NCBI RefSeq assembly: GCF_014673215.1
Contig: NZ_JACWMS010000001.1
Span: forward strand, 372,001 to 436,000
DNA from: Gordonia hankookensis
GTDB lineage: Bacteria > Actinomycetota > Actinomycetes > Mycobacteriales > Mycobacteriaceae
Direction of reading: 5' to 3'
DNA: 64,000 nucleotides
Made by a program: the position numbers and the translations under genes. The notes below the pieces were generated by a model. It was not told the origin of the DNA, searched no databases, and saw nothing but the letters and a program-made list of their open reading frames with translations. This document shows positions 10,049 through 18,938 of this stretch, in pieces. Numbering within the stretch: the stretch's first letter is position 1; each line of letters starts with the position of its first letter.

Positions 10049-10972
10049 ATGTCGAAGACAACGAAGACGGTCTGGGCTGCCGGCGGCGTCCTGTGGCGCC
10101 CGACTCGCGACGGGCAGGTCGAGGTCGCGGTGGTCCACCGACCCGACTATGACGACTGGACCCTGCCCAAGGGAAAGATCGACGCAGGCGAGACCTTGAT
10201 CGCCACCGCTGCGCGCGAGATCCGTGAGGAGACAGGACAGCAGGCCCGGCTGGGGCGGCATCTGCGCGACGTCGGGTATGTGCTGCCGAACGGCAACCGC
10301 AAGCGTGTGCGGTACTGGGCAGCACGGGCCCTCGGCGGCGAATTCGAACCCAGCCACGAGGTGGACGAACTCCGCTGGCTCGACATGGCCACCGCCACCG
10401 AAAAATTGAGCTACCGACTGGATCGGGCGATTCTCACCGAGTTCGACAGACTCCCCACCGACGTCCACACGTTGTTGCTCGTCCGCCACGCGCGAGCCGG
10501 GCGGAGGTCACGCTACAAAGGCGACGACCGACTGCGGCCCCTTGATCGCACGGGCCGCCACGAGGCCCGCCAACTGGCCGGCCTGCTCGAGACCTTCGGG
10601 GCCGAGCGACTACACGCGGCCGATCGGGTCCGGTGCGAGCAGACCCTCGCACCGCTGGCGCACGATCTCGGGGTGGTGACGGTCCCCGAACCCACGCTGT
10701 CCGAAGAGGCCTACCTGGCCGACCCGCAGCGGGCACACCAGCGCATCCGTGAGATCGCATGGGACACCTCGGCCATCCACGCGGTCTGCAGTCAGGGCAA
10801 GGTCATCCCGCCGATGATGCGATGGTGGTCAGATCAGGATGGCATCACGCTGCCGCCCAAACGCAATCGCAAGGCGAGTGTCTGGGTGCTGTCGATCCAT
10901 CAGGGGAAGCTGCTCGCCGCCGACCACATCGACAGCCCACTGGCGCACACCGACATCGACGTCGAGTCCTGA
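10049..10972 (+). CDS. mutT1: Nudix hydrolase fused to histidine-phosphatase domain (MutT1)
   Basis: The 307-residue protein has two domains. The N-terminal Nudix domain carries a full Nudix box (GKIDAGETLIATAAREIREE followed by TG), and the C-terminal domain is a histidine phosphatase with VRHARAG. The mycobacterial homologue hydrolyses 8-oxo-dGTP/8-oxo-GTP and diadenosine polyphosphates, sanitising oxidised nucleotides. TAGGAT (10035-10040) lies eight bases before ATG 10049, so I use this start rather than GTG 10043. Confidence 0.93.
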   Translation: MSKTTKTVWAAGGVLWRPTRDGQVEVAVVHRPDYDDWTLPKGKIDAGETLIATAAREIREETGQQARLGRHLRDVGYVLPNGNRKRVRYWAARALGGEFEPSHEVDELRWLDMATATEKLSYRLDRAILTEFDRLPTDVHTLLLVRHARAGRRSRYKGDDRLRPLDRTGRHEARQLAGLLETFGAERLHAADRVRCEQTLAPLAHDLGVVTVPEPTLSEEAYLADPQRAHQRIREIAWDTSAIHAVCSQGKVIPPMMRWWSDQDGITLPPKRNRKASVWVLSIHQGKLLAADHIDSPLAHTDIDVES

Positions 10973-10983
10973 CCCCGGACACA

Positions 10984-11022
10984 CATCAGCCCCCGACGAG
11001 GGAAGAACGTCGGAGGCTGATG
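10984..11022. terminator. Hairpin between convergent mutT1 and hupB
   Basis: CATCAGCC (10984-10991) pairs with GGCTGATG (11015-11022), with CGACG/CGTCG pairing inside. Its place between converging genes suggests a bidirectional terminator, although no long T-run is present. Confidence 0.6.
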
Positions 11023-11041
11023 TCGGGTGACTCAGGACGCC

Positions 11042-11641
11042 TCAGCGTCGTGTGGCCTTCTTGGCCGGAGCCTTCTTGGCTGCGGTCTTCTTGGCCGGAG
11101 CCTTCTTCGCCGGAGCCTTCTTGGCCGGAGCCTTCTTGGCTGCGGTCTTCTTGGCGGGTGCCGCCTTCTTGGCCGGAGCCTTCTTGGCTGCGGTCTTCTT
11201 GGCGGGTGCCGCCTTCTTGGCCGGCGCCGCCTTCTTGGCCGGGGTGGCCTTCTTCGCCGCGGTCTTCTTGGCCGGGGTGGCCTTCTTCGCCGCGGTCTTC
11301 TTCGCCGGGGCCGCCGCGGCACCGCTGCCACGCTTCACCGCCGGGCCGGACGAGGCGAGCTTCTGCTTACCCGCGACGACAGCCTTGAACTGCGCTCCCG
11401 GACGGAACGCGGGAACCGAAGTGGCACGCACCTTCACGGTCTCACCGGTGCGCGGGTTGCGGGCGACGCGTGGGGCGCGCCTCCGCTTCTCGAACACGCC
11501 GAAGCCGGTGATGGTGACACTCTCACCCTTGTTCACCGCGCGCACGATCGTGTCGACGACAAGCTCGACAGCGGCAGTCGCAGTCTTGCGATCCGCATCC
11601 AGCTTCTTGGTCAGCTCATCGATGAGCTCTGCCTTGTTCAT
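11042..11641 (-). CDS. hupB: HU-type nucleoid protein with Lys/Ala-rich tail
   Basis: HupB compacts DNA. The first 90 residues are a standard HU domain ([41 protein letters not shown]). The remaining roughly 100 residues are tandem PAKK/AAKK repeats resembling histone H1, the hallmark of mycobacterial HupB, where the tail tightens DNA binding and is acetylated and methylated. ATG 11641 is used because GGAGG lies seven to eight bases upstream and the HU fold begins there. leuD and leuC lie upstream on the same strand but a separate promoter is likely. Confidence 0.96.
   Translation of the reverse strand: MNKAELIDELTKKLDADRKTATAAVELVVDTIVRAVNKGESVTITGFGVFEKRRRAPRVARNPRTGETVKVRATSVPAFRPGAQFKAVVAGKQKLASSGPAVKRGSGAAAAPAKKTAAKKATPAKKTAAKKATPAKKAAPAKKAAPAKKTAAKKAPAKKAAPAKKTAAKKAPAKKAPAKKAPAKKTAAKKAPAKKATRR
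11049..11316. repeat. Tandem repeats encoding the HupB tail
   Basis: About 270 bases consist of imperfect copies of a 12- to 30-base unit (core GCCTTCTTGGCCGGAGCC on the plus strand) encoding Lys-Lys-Ala-Pro-Ala. Such arrays expand and contract by slippage, so tail length probably varies between strains. Confidence 0.85.
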
Positions 11642-11805
11642 TGAAAACCTCCGCAAGCTGTTCTGACCCATCTGTAAAGCCAGCTATCTCCACACGGTAA
11701 ACGTCCAATTCGAAAACGTCCATCTTCCACGCCAATTAACCAGGCATGTTGCGAAATCGAAAGCAGCAATCGCTTTCCGGGGAGGGAGTTTCCAGGCCGC
11801 GAATT

Positions 11806-12399
11806 TCAGCTGTCGAGGGTGACCGGCTTGAAGCGAGGACGCGAGGTCTCGAACTCAGAAATCGCTTCTACCTGGCGTAATGTCAGGCCGATGTCGTCCA
11901 GGCCCTCCATCAGACGCCATCTCGTGTAGTCATCAATTGCCAACGGCACCACTAGGTCTGCCGCGGTGATCGTCCGATCGGCAAGACTGACCGTCAGTTC
12001 CAGGCCTGGCTGCTCTTCGAGCCGCTTCCACAGCAGTTCGACGTCCGACTGCTCCACCTGGGCGGCGACCAGGCCTGCCTTGCCGGCGTTGCCGCGGAAG
12101 ATGTCTGCGAACCGCGACGAGATCACGACCCGAAAGCCGAAGTCCGACAGAGCCCAGACCGCGTGCTCGCGCGACGATCCGGTACCGAAATCGGGACCGG
12201 CTACCAGAATCGAGCCGTTGCTCCACGGCTCGTTGTTGAGGATGAAGTCCGGGTCGGTGCGCCACCCGGCGAAGAGACCGTCTTCAAAACCTGTGCGGGT
12301 CACCCGCTTCAGGTAGACGGCCGGGATGATCTGGTCGGTGTCGACATTGCTGCGGCGCAGCGGCACACCGATCCCGGTGTGAGTGATGATGGGGTCCAT
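11806..12399 (-). CDS. leuD: 3-isopropylmalate dehydratase small subunit
   Basis: LeuD pairs with LeuC to isomerise 2-isopropylmalate to 3-isopropylmalate in leucine synthesis. The 197-residue protein has the swivelling-domain signatures [20 protein letters not shown] and [18 protein letters not shown]. The open frame runs upstream, but the family starts at [14 protein letters not shown] (ATG 12399). It lies 34 bases after leuC and is certainly co-transcribed. The following 164 bases up to hupB hold the hupB promoter region. Confidence 0.96.
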   Translation of the reverse strand: MDPIITHTGIGVPLRRSNVDTDQIIPAVYLKRVTRTGFEDGLFAGWRTDPDFILNNEPWSNGSILVAGPDFGTGSSREHAVWALSDFGFRVVISSRFADIFRGNAGKAGLVAAQVEQSDVELLWKRLEEQPGLELTVSLADRTITAADLVVPLAIDDYTRWRLMEGLDDIGLTLRQVEAISEFETSRPRFKPVTLDS

Positions 12400-12433
12400 G
12401 GTCCGATTCCGATCTGAGGAGTGGGGGCGGCGG

Positions 12434-13870
12434 TCAGGCGAGATCCGCGGGAGCGGAGAGCGTGCCTCGAATGGCCGTGGCCGCGGCCACGGCCGGTGAG
12501 ACCAGGTGAGTTCGACCACCCTTACCCTGCCGCCCTTCGAAGTTGCGATTCGATGTCGATGCGCATCGCTCCCCGGGGGTGAGCTGATCCGGGTTCATTC
12601 CCAGACACATCGAGCAACCGGCCTGGCGCCAATCGGCGCCGGCCGCGGTGAAGATCTCACCGAGACCTTCGTCTTCGGCCTGTGCCCGCACGCGCATCGA
12701 ACCCGGAACGATGAGCATCCGCATGCCGTCGGCGACCTTGCGACCCTTGAGGACATCGGCCACCGCACGCAGATCCTCGATGCGGCCATTGGTGCACGAC
12801 CCGACGAACACGGTGTCGACCTTCACGTCCCGCAAGGGCATTCCCGGCTTCAGGTCCATGTACTCGAGTGCACGACGAGCGGCGCTCGCAGCGTTCTCGT
12901 CGGCGATCTCGGCCGGATCCGGCACGCGCGCGGCCAGCGGAAGGCCTTGCCCGGGGTTGGTGCCCCAGGTGACGAACGGCGTCAGTTTCGTGGCATCGAT
13001 GTGGACCTCGGCGTCGAACTCGGCACCGGCGTCGGTCCGCAGACTGTCCCAGTACGCGACGGCGTCATCCCATTCCGAACCTGTCGGCGCGTTGGGCCTG
13101 CCCCTCAAGAATTCGTAGGTCACCTGGTCCGGGGCGATCATGCCGGCACGTGCGCCCGCCTCGATCGACATGTTGCAGATCGTCATTCGCGCCTCCATCG
13201 AGAGCTTCTCGATGGCCGATCCCCGGTACTCGAGGACGTAGCCCTGGCCACCACCGGTGCCGATCTCCGCGATGACGGCGAGGATCAGATCCTTGCTCGT
13301 CACCCCCGCCGGCAGTTCGCCGTCGACGGTGATCGCCATCGTGCGGAACGGGCGCAACGACAGTGTCTGAGTGGCCAGTACGTGCTCGACCTCGGAGGTA
13401 CCGATTCCCATTGCCAGGGCACCGAATGCGCCGTGCGTCGAGGTGTGACTGTCTCCACACACCACGGTCATCCCGGGCTGCGTCAGGCCGAGCTGCGGAC
13501 CGACGACGTGCACGATGCCCTGTTCCGCATCGCCCATCGGATGCAGACGGATGCCGAACTCCTCGCAGTTGCGGCGCAACGTCTCCACCTGCGTGCGCGA
13601 GACCTCGTCGGCGATCGGCTTGAAGATGTCGACCGTCGGGACGTTGTGGTCTTCGGTGGCGATGGTCAGGTCGGGCCGACGCACCGGACGGTCCGCGAGA
13701 CGGAGACCGTCGAAGGCCTGCGGACTGGTCACCTCGTGGACGAGGTGGAGATCGATGTAGATGAGGTCGGGATTGCGATTCCCGGACGCGTCTTCTTCGC
13801 CGCGCACGACGACGTGGTCATCCCACACCTTTTCGGCGAGAGTACGCGGTGTGTTTGGGCTGTAACTCAT
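12434..13870 (-). CDS. leuC: 3-isopropylmalate dehydratase large subunit
   Basis: LeuC is the [4Fe-4S] aconitase-type subunit. The 478-residue protein shows the cluster ligands in [11 protein letters not shown] and in [13 protein letters not shown], plus the [14 protein letters not shown] substrate motif. I use ATG 13870 ([16 protein letters not shown]); an in-frame GTG at 13900 would add ten residues. Expression is probably controlled by the operator at 13931-13950, shared with the divergent IclR gene. Confidence 0.95.
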   Translation of the reverse strand: MSYSPNTPRTLAEKVWDDHVVVRGEEDASGNRNPDLIYIDLHLVHEVTSPQAFDGLRLADRPVRRPDLTIATEDHNVPTVDIFKPIADEVSRTQVETLRRNCEEFGIRLHPMGDAEQGIVHVVGPQLGLTQPGMTVVCGDSHTSTHGAFGALAMGIGTSEVEHVLATQTLSLRPFRTMAITVDGELPAGVTSKDLILAVIAEIGTGGGQGYVLEYRGSAIEKLSMEARMTICNMSIEAGARAGMIAPDQVTYEFLRGRPNAPTGSEWDDAVAYWDSLRTDAGAEFDAEVHIDATKLTPFVTWGTNPGQGLPLAARVPDPAEIADENAASAARRALEYMDLKPGMPLRDVKVDTVFVGSCTNGRIEDLRAVADVLKGRKVADGMRMLIVPGSMRVRAQAEDEGLGEIFTAAGADWRQAGCSMCLGMNPDQLTPGERCASTSNRNFEGRQGKGGRTHLVSPAVAAATAIRGTLSAPADLA

Positions 13871-13930
13871 GGCTGTACTCGCATCTGTTCGGATCGTCAC
13901 GGCACGCCACCCGCTCCCGGGTCAGACGTG

Positions 13931-13950
13931 CATCTCACTATTTGGAACGC
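13931..13950. promoter_or_regulatory. LtbR-type operator in the leuC/iclR intergenic region
   Basis: The 20-mer CATCTCACTATTTGGAACGC lies between the divergent starts. Its reverse complement reads GCGTTCCAAATAGTGAGATG, which resembles my recollection of the Corynebacterium glutamicum LtbR motif CA(T/C)ATAGTG(A/G)GA(T/C)G. For leuC it lies just downstream of a possible -10 (GATACT, complement of 13952-13957); for the regulator gene it covers the spacer/-35 region before TAGTAT (13951-13956). A near-identical element occurs at 18909-18928. Confidence 0.75.
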
Positions 13951-13962
13951 TAGTATCGTCCT

Positions 13963-14697
13963 ATGGGAAAGGATAACGCATCGGAGCCCAGCAGTGGAAT
14001 CGGTGTCCTCGACAAATCGGTGATAGTTCTGCGGGCCATCGCCGAGGCGCCCCGCAACCTGACCGAATTGTGCGATCGCACCGGTCTTCCGCGGGCCACC
14101 GCGCACCGCCTCGCCGTCGGGCTCGAGACCCACCGTCTGCTCGCGCGCAATGCCGCCGGACGCTGGTATCCCGGTCCTGCACTGAGCGAACTCGCGGCAT
14201 CGGCGCACGATCCGGTCCGCGAGGCCGCGTTGATGGTACTGCCGCGCCTGCGCGAGATCACCGGCGAATCGGTACAGCTCTACCGCCGCGAGGGTGCCGA
14301 ACGTGTCTGTATCGCCGCCATGGAACCACTGACCGGTCTCCGCGACACCGTTCCGGTCGGCACCCGGTTTCCGATGAGCGCCGGCTCGGCCGCCAAGGTC
14401 CTGCTCGCGTGGGCCGAACCCGGCACCCAGCGGGCGCTGCTGCACGACAGCGTCTTCGGTGAACGCGCATTGCACGAGATCCGGCGCCGGGGGTGGGCGC
14501 AGAGCGCCGGGGAACGGGCCGCCGGGGTGGCGAGTGTCTCGGCGCCGGTACGCGACGCGACCGGCGAGGTGGTCGCCGCGATCTCGGTCTCCGGGCCGAT
14601 CGACCGGATGGGTCGTCGCCCCGGCGCCCGATGGGCCGCCGACCTTCTCGCCGCCGCGGACGCGATCCACAAGAGACTGCAACCCGCACGTGGCTGA
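13963..14697 (+). CDS. ltbR: IclR-family regulator, LtbR-like
   Basis: The 244-residue protein has an N-terminal winged helix (about 12-70; LTELCDRTGLPRATAHRLAV) and a C-terminal IclR effector domain (GTRFPMSAGSAAKVLLAW, then RGWAQSAGERAAGVASVSAP). Divergent position from leuCD matches LtbR, the repressor of leucine and tryptophan biosynthesis in corynebacteria, and Rv2989 in M. tuberculosis. TAGTAT at 13951-13956 is six bases before the ATG, so the mRNA is probably leaderless and autoregulated through the adjacent operator. The symbol is assigned by context. Confidence 0.85.
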   Translation: MGKDNASEPSSGIGVLDKSVIVLRAIAEAPRNLTELCDRTGLPRATAHRLAVGLETHRLLARNAAGRWYPGPALSELAASAHDPVREAALMVLPRLREITGESVQLYRREGAERVCIAAMEPLTGLRDTVPVGTRFPMSAGSAAKVLLAWAEPGTQRALLHDSVFGERALHEIRRRGWAQSAGERAAGVASVSAPVRDATGEVVAAISVSGPIDRMGRRPGARWAADLLAAADAIHKRLQPARG

Positions 14698-14767
14698 CGC
14701 GAGGGCCGTGACCGCCCGCGCGCCGATCGCCTGCACGCCGTCGCAGCCGGTCGGTTAGCGTCAGAGC

Positions 14768-15265
14768 ATGGGAGTCAATCAGCGCAATCAGATCGTCATG
14801 TCCGAGACCGAGATCAACGAATTCGTCACGAACGGGAGAACCGCGACGCTCGCGACCACCGGTTCGGACGGGAGCATTCATCTCGTCGCCATGTGGTACG
14901 GCGTGGTCGACGGCGAGATCTGGTTCGAGACCAAGGCCAAGTCGCAGAAGGCCGTCAACCTACGACGCAACAATCGGTGTTCGGTCCTGATCGAGGATGG
15001 CGACACCTACGACACGCTGCGTGGCGTCTCCTTCGAAGGGACCGCCGAGATCCTCGACGACCCGGATTCCTGCCTGAAAGTGGGGATCAGTGTGTGGGAG
15101 CGCTACACGGCCCCGTACACCGAGGAGTCACGTCCGTTCGTCGAGCAGATGATGAACAAGCGAGTCGCGGTCCGCATCGTCCCGGGACGCATCCGATCGT
15201 GGGACCACCGCAAACTCGGGTTGCCCGAGATGCCCGTCGCCGGGAGCACCGCGCCCGGGGCGTGA
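14768..15265 (+). CDS. Split-barrel pyridoxamine-5'-phosphate-oxidase-like (F420/FMN) protein
   Basis: The 165-residue protein has the flavin/deazaflavin split-barrel fold: GRTATLATTGSDGSIHLVAMWY at the N-terminus, then WFETKAKSQKAVNLRRN, the usual phosphate-contact region. The counterpart in the same mycobacterial context is Rv2991. Whether it uses F420, FMN or neither is not decidable from sequence; cofC nearby shows that F420 is made. TAGCGT (14756-14761) is six bases before the ATG. A strong hairpin follows, shared with the convergent tRNA genes. Confidence 0.82.
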   Translation: MGVNQRNQIVMSETEINEFVTNGRTATLATTGSDGSIHLVAMWYGVVDGEIWFETKAKSQKAVNLRRNNRCSVLIEDGDTYDTLRGVSFEGTAEILDDPDSCLKVGISVWERYTAPYTEESRPFVEQMMNKRVAVRIVPGRIRSWDHRKLGLPEMPVAGSTAPGA

Positions 15266-15310
15266 CGCGCGAATCCGGAGGACCGGAGAACACGCCCCGA
15301 CCTTCAGACA

Positions 15311-15358
15311 CAAAGAAACCCCCTCCCCTGCTTCATTGCAGGTGAGGGGGTCTCTTTG
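15311..15358. terminator. Bidirectional terminator between PPOX gene and tRNA-Glu
   Basis: CAAAGA-A-ACCCCCTC-C-CCTGC (15311-15331) pairs with GCAGG-T-GAGGGGGT-C-TCTTTG (15338-15358) around the loop TTCATT. A/T-rich ends on both sides make it usable in both directions. Confidence 0.85.
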
Positions 15359-15363
15359 TTGTG

Positions 15364-15436
15364 TAGCCCCGACGGGATTCGAACCCGCGCTACCGCCTTG
15401 AGAGGGCGGCGTCCTAGGCCGCTAGACGACGGGGCC
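15364..15436 (-). tRNA. tRNA-Glu (anticodon CUC)
   Basis: The reverse strand folds into a 73-nt cloverleaf: acceptor GGCCCCG with CGGGGCT (a G-U first pair), anticodon stem GCCGC/GCGGT region with CTC in the loop, and T arm GCGGG-TTCGAAT-CCCGT. The discriminator is A and CCA is not encoded. It sits next to tRNA-Gln and downstream of gltX, its charging enzyme. Confidence 0.93.
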
Positions 15437-15514
15437 AGGAACTGAATGTTCAGTTGTACATCTGTGAATCTACGGGATACGGCCTCGGTTCGAGGTCGGC
15501 CACCCGAGGACTCG

Positions 15515-15586
15515 CTGGGGTACCAGGACTCGAACCTAGAATGGCGGTACCAGAAACCGCTGTGTTGCCAATTACACCATACCCCA
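15515..15586 (-). tRNA. tRNA-Gln (anticodon CUG)
   Basis: The reverse strand reads TGGGGTATGGTGTAATTGGC at the 5' end, with acceptor TGGGGTA/TACCCCA, anticodon loop TTCTGGT (CUG) and T arm AGGTTCGAGTCCT; discriminator G, no encoded CCA, 72 nt. With gltX next door and gatCAB in the window, it is probably charged first with glutamate and then amidated. Confidence 0.93.
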
Positions 15587-15695
15587 AGGTTTTCCCTTCC
15601 CGGCTGGCTGGACTCAGCGCCCGGCCAGTCTGAAAAGGACCGAGGAGAAGAGTACCGAGGGGCACCCTCAGTTCACAAATCGCCAGGTCAAGGCG

Positions 15696-17171
15696 CTAGC
15701 TCGGCACGGTTTCACGCGCCGCGCCAAGGCGCGCGAGGCTCTTGTCGCGGCCGAGCAGCTCCATCGATTCGAAGAGCGGCGGGCTCACCTGGGAGCCGGT
15801 CACGGCCACCCGGACAGGACCGAACGCCTTACGCGGTTTGAGTCCGAGCGTGTCGACCAGCGCCTCCTTCAAGGCCTCCTCGATCTGCGGGCCCGTCCAT
15901 GCCGGGAGCCCGTCCAGCGCGGCGACCGCGGCGTCGAGGACCTCACCGGCGTCGGCGCCGAGATTCTTGGCCGCCGATTTCTCGTCGATGACGAAATCGG
16001 CGTCGGAGACATACAGGAACGACATCAGCGACCAGGCGTCCCCGAGGACCTGGATGCGTGTCTGCACCAACTCGGCGAGCGCGGTGAACGACGCGTCATC
16101 GATCGGCTCAGCCAACTTGCCGTGCACGATGAGATAGTCCTTGAGTCGAGCAGCGAAGTCGCCCGGTTCGAGAGCGCGGATGTGTTCGGCATTGATCGCG
16201 TCCGCCTTCTTCTGATCGAACCGGGCGGGATTCGAATTGACCTGACGCACATCGAAAGCCGCGATCATCTCGTCGAGGGAGAAGACGTCGGTCTCATGGG
16301 AGTAGCCCCAACCGAGGAGGGCGAGGTAGTTCAGCAGCCCCTCGGGGATGAATCCGCGGTCACGATGGTGGAACAGGTTCGATTCCGGATCACGCTTGGA
16401 CAGCTTCTTGTTGCCCTCCCCCATCACGAACGGCAGGTGCCCGAACTCCGGAACACGGTCGGCGATCCCGATCCGGGTCAACGCCTCGTAGAGCGCGATC
16501 TGCCGGGGCGTCGAGGAGAGCAGATCTTCTCCCCGCAACACGTGGGTGATCTTCATCATCGCGTCGTCGACCGGATTGACCAGTGTGTACAGCGGATCGC
16601 CGGTCGCCCGGGTGAGGGCGAAGTCGGGGACCGTGCCTGCCTTGATCGTCGTGGTGCCACGGACCAGGTCGTCCCACACCAGGTCGTGGTCCGGCATGCG
16701 CAGGCGGACAACGGGTTTGCGCCCTTCGGCGGCCAAGGCGGCGCGCTGCTCGTCGGTCAGGTCGCGGTCGAAGTTGTCATATCCGAGTTTGGGATCGCGG
16801 CCCGCCGCACGGTGGCGCGCCTCGACCTCTTCGGGTGTCGAGTAGGCCTCGTAGGCCTCTCCCGCGGCCAGCAGTTGGGCGACCACGTCGAGGTGGGTCG
16901 CGCGGCGCTCCGACTGCCGGTACGGCCCATAGGGCCCGCCCACCTCGGGGCCCTCGTCCCACTCGAGCCCGAGCCACCGCAGCGCGTCGAGGATCGCGGC
17001 GTAGGACTCCTCACTGTCGCGCGCGGCGTCGGTGTCCTCGATCCGGAAGACGAACGTGCCGCCGTCGTGCCGGGCCTGGGCGAAGTTGAACAATGCCGTC
17101 CGGGCGAGACCGACATGCGGAGTTCCGGTCGGGGACGGGCAGAAACGGACGCGCACATCGGAGCCACTCAT
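15696..17171 (-). CDS. gltX: Glutamyl-tRNA synthetase (probably non-discriminating)
   Basis: GltX attaches glutamate to tRNA-Glu and, in organisms lacking GlnRS, also to tRNA-Gln. The 491-residue class I enzyme has [20 protein letters not shown] (HIGH region), the KLSKRDPES form of KMSKS near residue 260, and a C-terminal helical anticodon-binding domain. The ATG at 17171 has no clear Shine-Dalgarno; TACGCT lies about seven bases before it. Its tRNA substrates are encoded immediately downstream on the same strand. Confidence 0.96.
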   Translation of the reverse strand: MSGSDVRVRFCPSPTGTPHVGLARTALFNFAQARHDGGTFVFRIEDTDAARDSEESYAAILDALRWLGLEWDEGPEVGGPYGPYRQSERRATHLDVVAQLLAAGEAYEAYSTPEEVEARHRAAGRDPKLGYDNFDRDLTDEQRAALAAEGRKPVVRLRMPDHDLVWDDLVRGTTTIKAGTVPDFALTRATGDPLYTLVNPVDDAMMKITHVLRGEDLLSSTPRQIALYEALTRIGIADRVPEFGHLPFVMGEGNKKLSKRDPESNLFHHRDRGFIPEGLLNYLALLGWGYSHETDVFSLDEMIAAFDVRQVNSNPARFDQKKADAINAEHIRALEPGDFAARLKDYLIVHGKLAEPIDDASFTALAELVQTRIQVLGDAWSLMSFLYVSDADFVIDEKSAAKNLGADAGEVLDAAVAALDGLPAWTGPQIEEALKEALVDTLGLKPRKAFGPVRVAVTGSQVSPPLFESMELLGRDKSLARLGAARETVPS

Positions 17172-17233
17172 GGAGGTCAGCGTATCGAATCGAGCGCCGC
17201 CGTCGGTTCCCCGTCCGATCTACGACCGGACGC

Positions 17234-18055
17234 TCAGGCCTGTGCGGCCAGGAAGTCCACGAGAAGCCGGTTCACCTCGGCAGGCTGTTCGAGGTAGCCG
17301 AAGTGTCCCGCCTTGGCCACCTCTTCGTACCGGGCCCCCGGGATCGCCTCGGCAACCTCACGCGCGAGCTTCGGCGGCAGAGTGCGATCGTCGGCGAATC
17401 CGATGACCATCGACGGCCGGGTGATACCCCGATACGCGCCCAGACGGTCGGCCTCATGGTCGTGCAAGGCGAGCTGTGCACGCACTCCCGGCGTGACCGT
17501 CTGCGGCGAGAAGCCGATGACGTCGAGCCAGTCCTTCGCCGTGCGGTCGTCGTCGAGCGTGTGCGGCGACAGATTCAGGTGGGCAGTGATCGCGGCCGCG
17601 TAGTCCGGCGGCAGGGTGATCTTGCTGTCGTACAGGGCGCGCTCCCCCGCCGAGATGGCCTGCTGCAACGGGGTGTTGCGACCATACGTGGCGATCATCA
17701 CCGCCGCCTTCACGACGTCGGGCCGCGCCAGCGCCAGTTCCTGGGTGATCCGCGCCCCCAGCGAGGTCCCGACGACGAAGGCCGGACCACTGGCGAGATG
17801 CTCGATGAGCGCCGCGGTGTCGGCAACCATGTCGTCGTGGGAGAACCCGTCAGCACACTCCGACGAGGGGGCGATTCCCCGATTGTCGAAGGTCACCACC
17901 CGAAAGCCCGCCTTGGTGAGCGCCGGTTGCTGGTGGGCCTGCCACACCCGCCCGGGACTACCGGTCCCCATCACGAGCACCACCAGCGGACCTGAACCGA
18001 ACTCCTCGTAGGCGATCTCTATCCCGTTGACCTGCGCGACCTTCGGGCCCCTCAC
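17234..18055 (-). CDS. Alpha/beta hydrolase
   Basis: The 273-residue protein has the complete hydrolase-fold triad context: nucleophile elbow GTSLGARI near residue 100, the acid in GFADDRTLPP and the histidine in AGHFGYLEQP near the C-terminus. The oxyanion segment is VLVMGTGSPGRVWQ. Its start overlaps the end of the FAH-family gene by four bases, so the two form an operon, a common pairing in aromatic or carboxylic-acid catabolism where C-C bonds of dioxo compounds are cut. The substrate is unknown. Confidence 0.87.
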   Translation of the reverse strand: MRGPKVAQVNGIEIAYEEFGSGPLVVLVMGTGSPGRVWQAHQQPALTKAGFRVVTFDNRGIAPSSECADGFSHDDMVADTAALIEHLASGPAFVVGTSLGARITQELALARPDVVKAAVMIATYGRNTPLQQAISAGERALYDSKITLPPDYAAAITAHLNLSPHTLDDDRTAKDWLDVIGFSPQTVTPGVRAQLALHDHEADRLGAYRGITRPSMVIGFADDRTLPPKLAREVAEAIPGARYEEVAKAGHFGYLEQPAEVNRLLVDFLAAQA

Positions 18056-18825
18056 GGCTTGTCCACCACCGGATTGACGAGTGTCCCGATTCCTTCCACG
18101 GTCACCGAGACCCGTTGTCCGGCCGTCATCGGGCCCACGCCCTCCGGCGTTCCGGTCAGGATGACGTCACCGGGCAGCAGCGTCATGACGCGCGAGATCC
18201 ACTCGACGATCGACCCCACGTCGTGCAGCATCGACGAGGTCCTCGACCGCTGGGTCACCTCGCCGTCGAGTTCGGTGACCAATTCGGCGTCGGCAGGATC
18301 GAACTCGGTCTCGATCCATGGACCGAGCGGGCAGAACGTGTCGTAGCCCTTGCCGCGGGTCCACTGTCCGTCCGCCTTCTGCTGATCGCGGGCGGTCACG
18401 TCGTTGGCGACGGTGTAGCCGAGAATGACGTCCTTGGCCTTGGCGGCGCTCACGTCCTTGCACGGCTGGCCGATCACGACCGCGAGTTCACCCTCGAAAT
18501 CGACGCGCTCCGAACTCGGCGGGCGCACGATGGGCACCTCCGGACCGATGATCGACGTGTTGGGCTTCAGGAATATCACCGGGTCCGCCGGCGCCTCCCC
18601 ACCCATCTCGGCGACGTGAGCGGCGTAGTTCTTCCCGATGCAGATGACCTTCGACGCGAGAATGGGCGCGAGCAAACGCACATCGGCAAGCGCCCACGAC
18701 CGCCCGGTGAACGTCGGGGTGCCGAACGGATGCTCCGCGATCTCGCGTGCCCGCTGCCCACCGTCGACGTCTTCGATGGAGACAAACGCGACCCCGTCTG
18801 GGCTGGCAACTCGTCCTAAACGCAT
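18052..18825 (-). CDS. Fumarylacetoacetate hydrolase (FAH) family protein
   Basis: The 257-residue protein is a single FAH domain: ICIGKNYAAHVAEMGG, FLKPNTSIIGP, the metal-binding FEGELAVVIG (EGE), the ARDQQ loop and GDVILTGTPEGVGPM. Members cleave or isomerise acylpyruvates and oxaloacetate-type compounds. M. tuberculosis Rv2993c is the positional homologue after gltX. GATAAT (complement of 18834-18839) lies eight bases before the ATG, suggesting a leaderless message that includes the downstream hydrolase. Confidence 0.92.
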   Translation of the reverse strand: MRLGRVASPDGVAFVSIEDVDGGQRAREIAEHPFGTPTFTGRSWALADVRLLAPILASKVICIGKNYAAHVAEMGGEAPADPVIFLKPNTSIIGPEVPIVRPPSSERVDFEGELAVVIGQPCKDVSAAKAKDVILGYTVANDVTARDQQKADGQWTRGKGYDTFCPLGPWIETEFDPADAELVTELDGEVTQRSRTSSMLHDVGSIVEWISRVMTLLPGDVILTGTPEGVGPMTAGQRVSVTVEGIGTLVNPVVDKP

Positions 18826-18871
18826 GGCACGACATTATCGCACCGGCTTTCCCACAACTCGGGACACCGGT

Positions 18872-18899
18872 TTGACGTGAACTTCTCGCGTTCTAGAAT
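18872..18899 (+). promoter_or_regulatory. Promoter of the MFS gene
   Basis: TTGACG (18872-18877), 16 bases, then TAGAAT (18894-18899) is the closest match to a consensus housekeeping promoter that I noticed in the window. Predicted transcription starts near 18906, so the operator-like element at 18909-18928 covers the first transcribed bases, a typical repressor position. Confidence 0.7.
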
Positions 18900-18908
18900 A
18901 TGGACGTT

Positions 18909-18928
18909 GCGTTCCACTATTTGAGATG
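18909..18928. promoter_or_regulatory. Second LtbR-type operator, at the MFS promoter
   Basis: GCGTTCCACTATTTGAGATG shares 14 flanking positions (GCGTTCCA and GAGATG) with the reverse complement of the leuC/iclR element at 13931-13950; the central six bases (CTATTT versus AATAGT) are close to reverse complements of each other. It lies just downstream of the -10 at 18894-18899, between FAH and the MFS gene. Confidence 0.65.
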
Positions 18929-18938
18929 AGGTGATCGT

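Noticed and set aside
11049..11316. CRISPR-like array
   Set aside because: The repeats are contiguous, without unique spacers, and encode the HupB tail.
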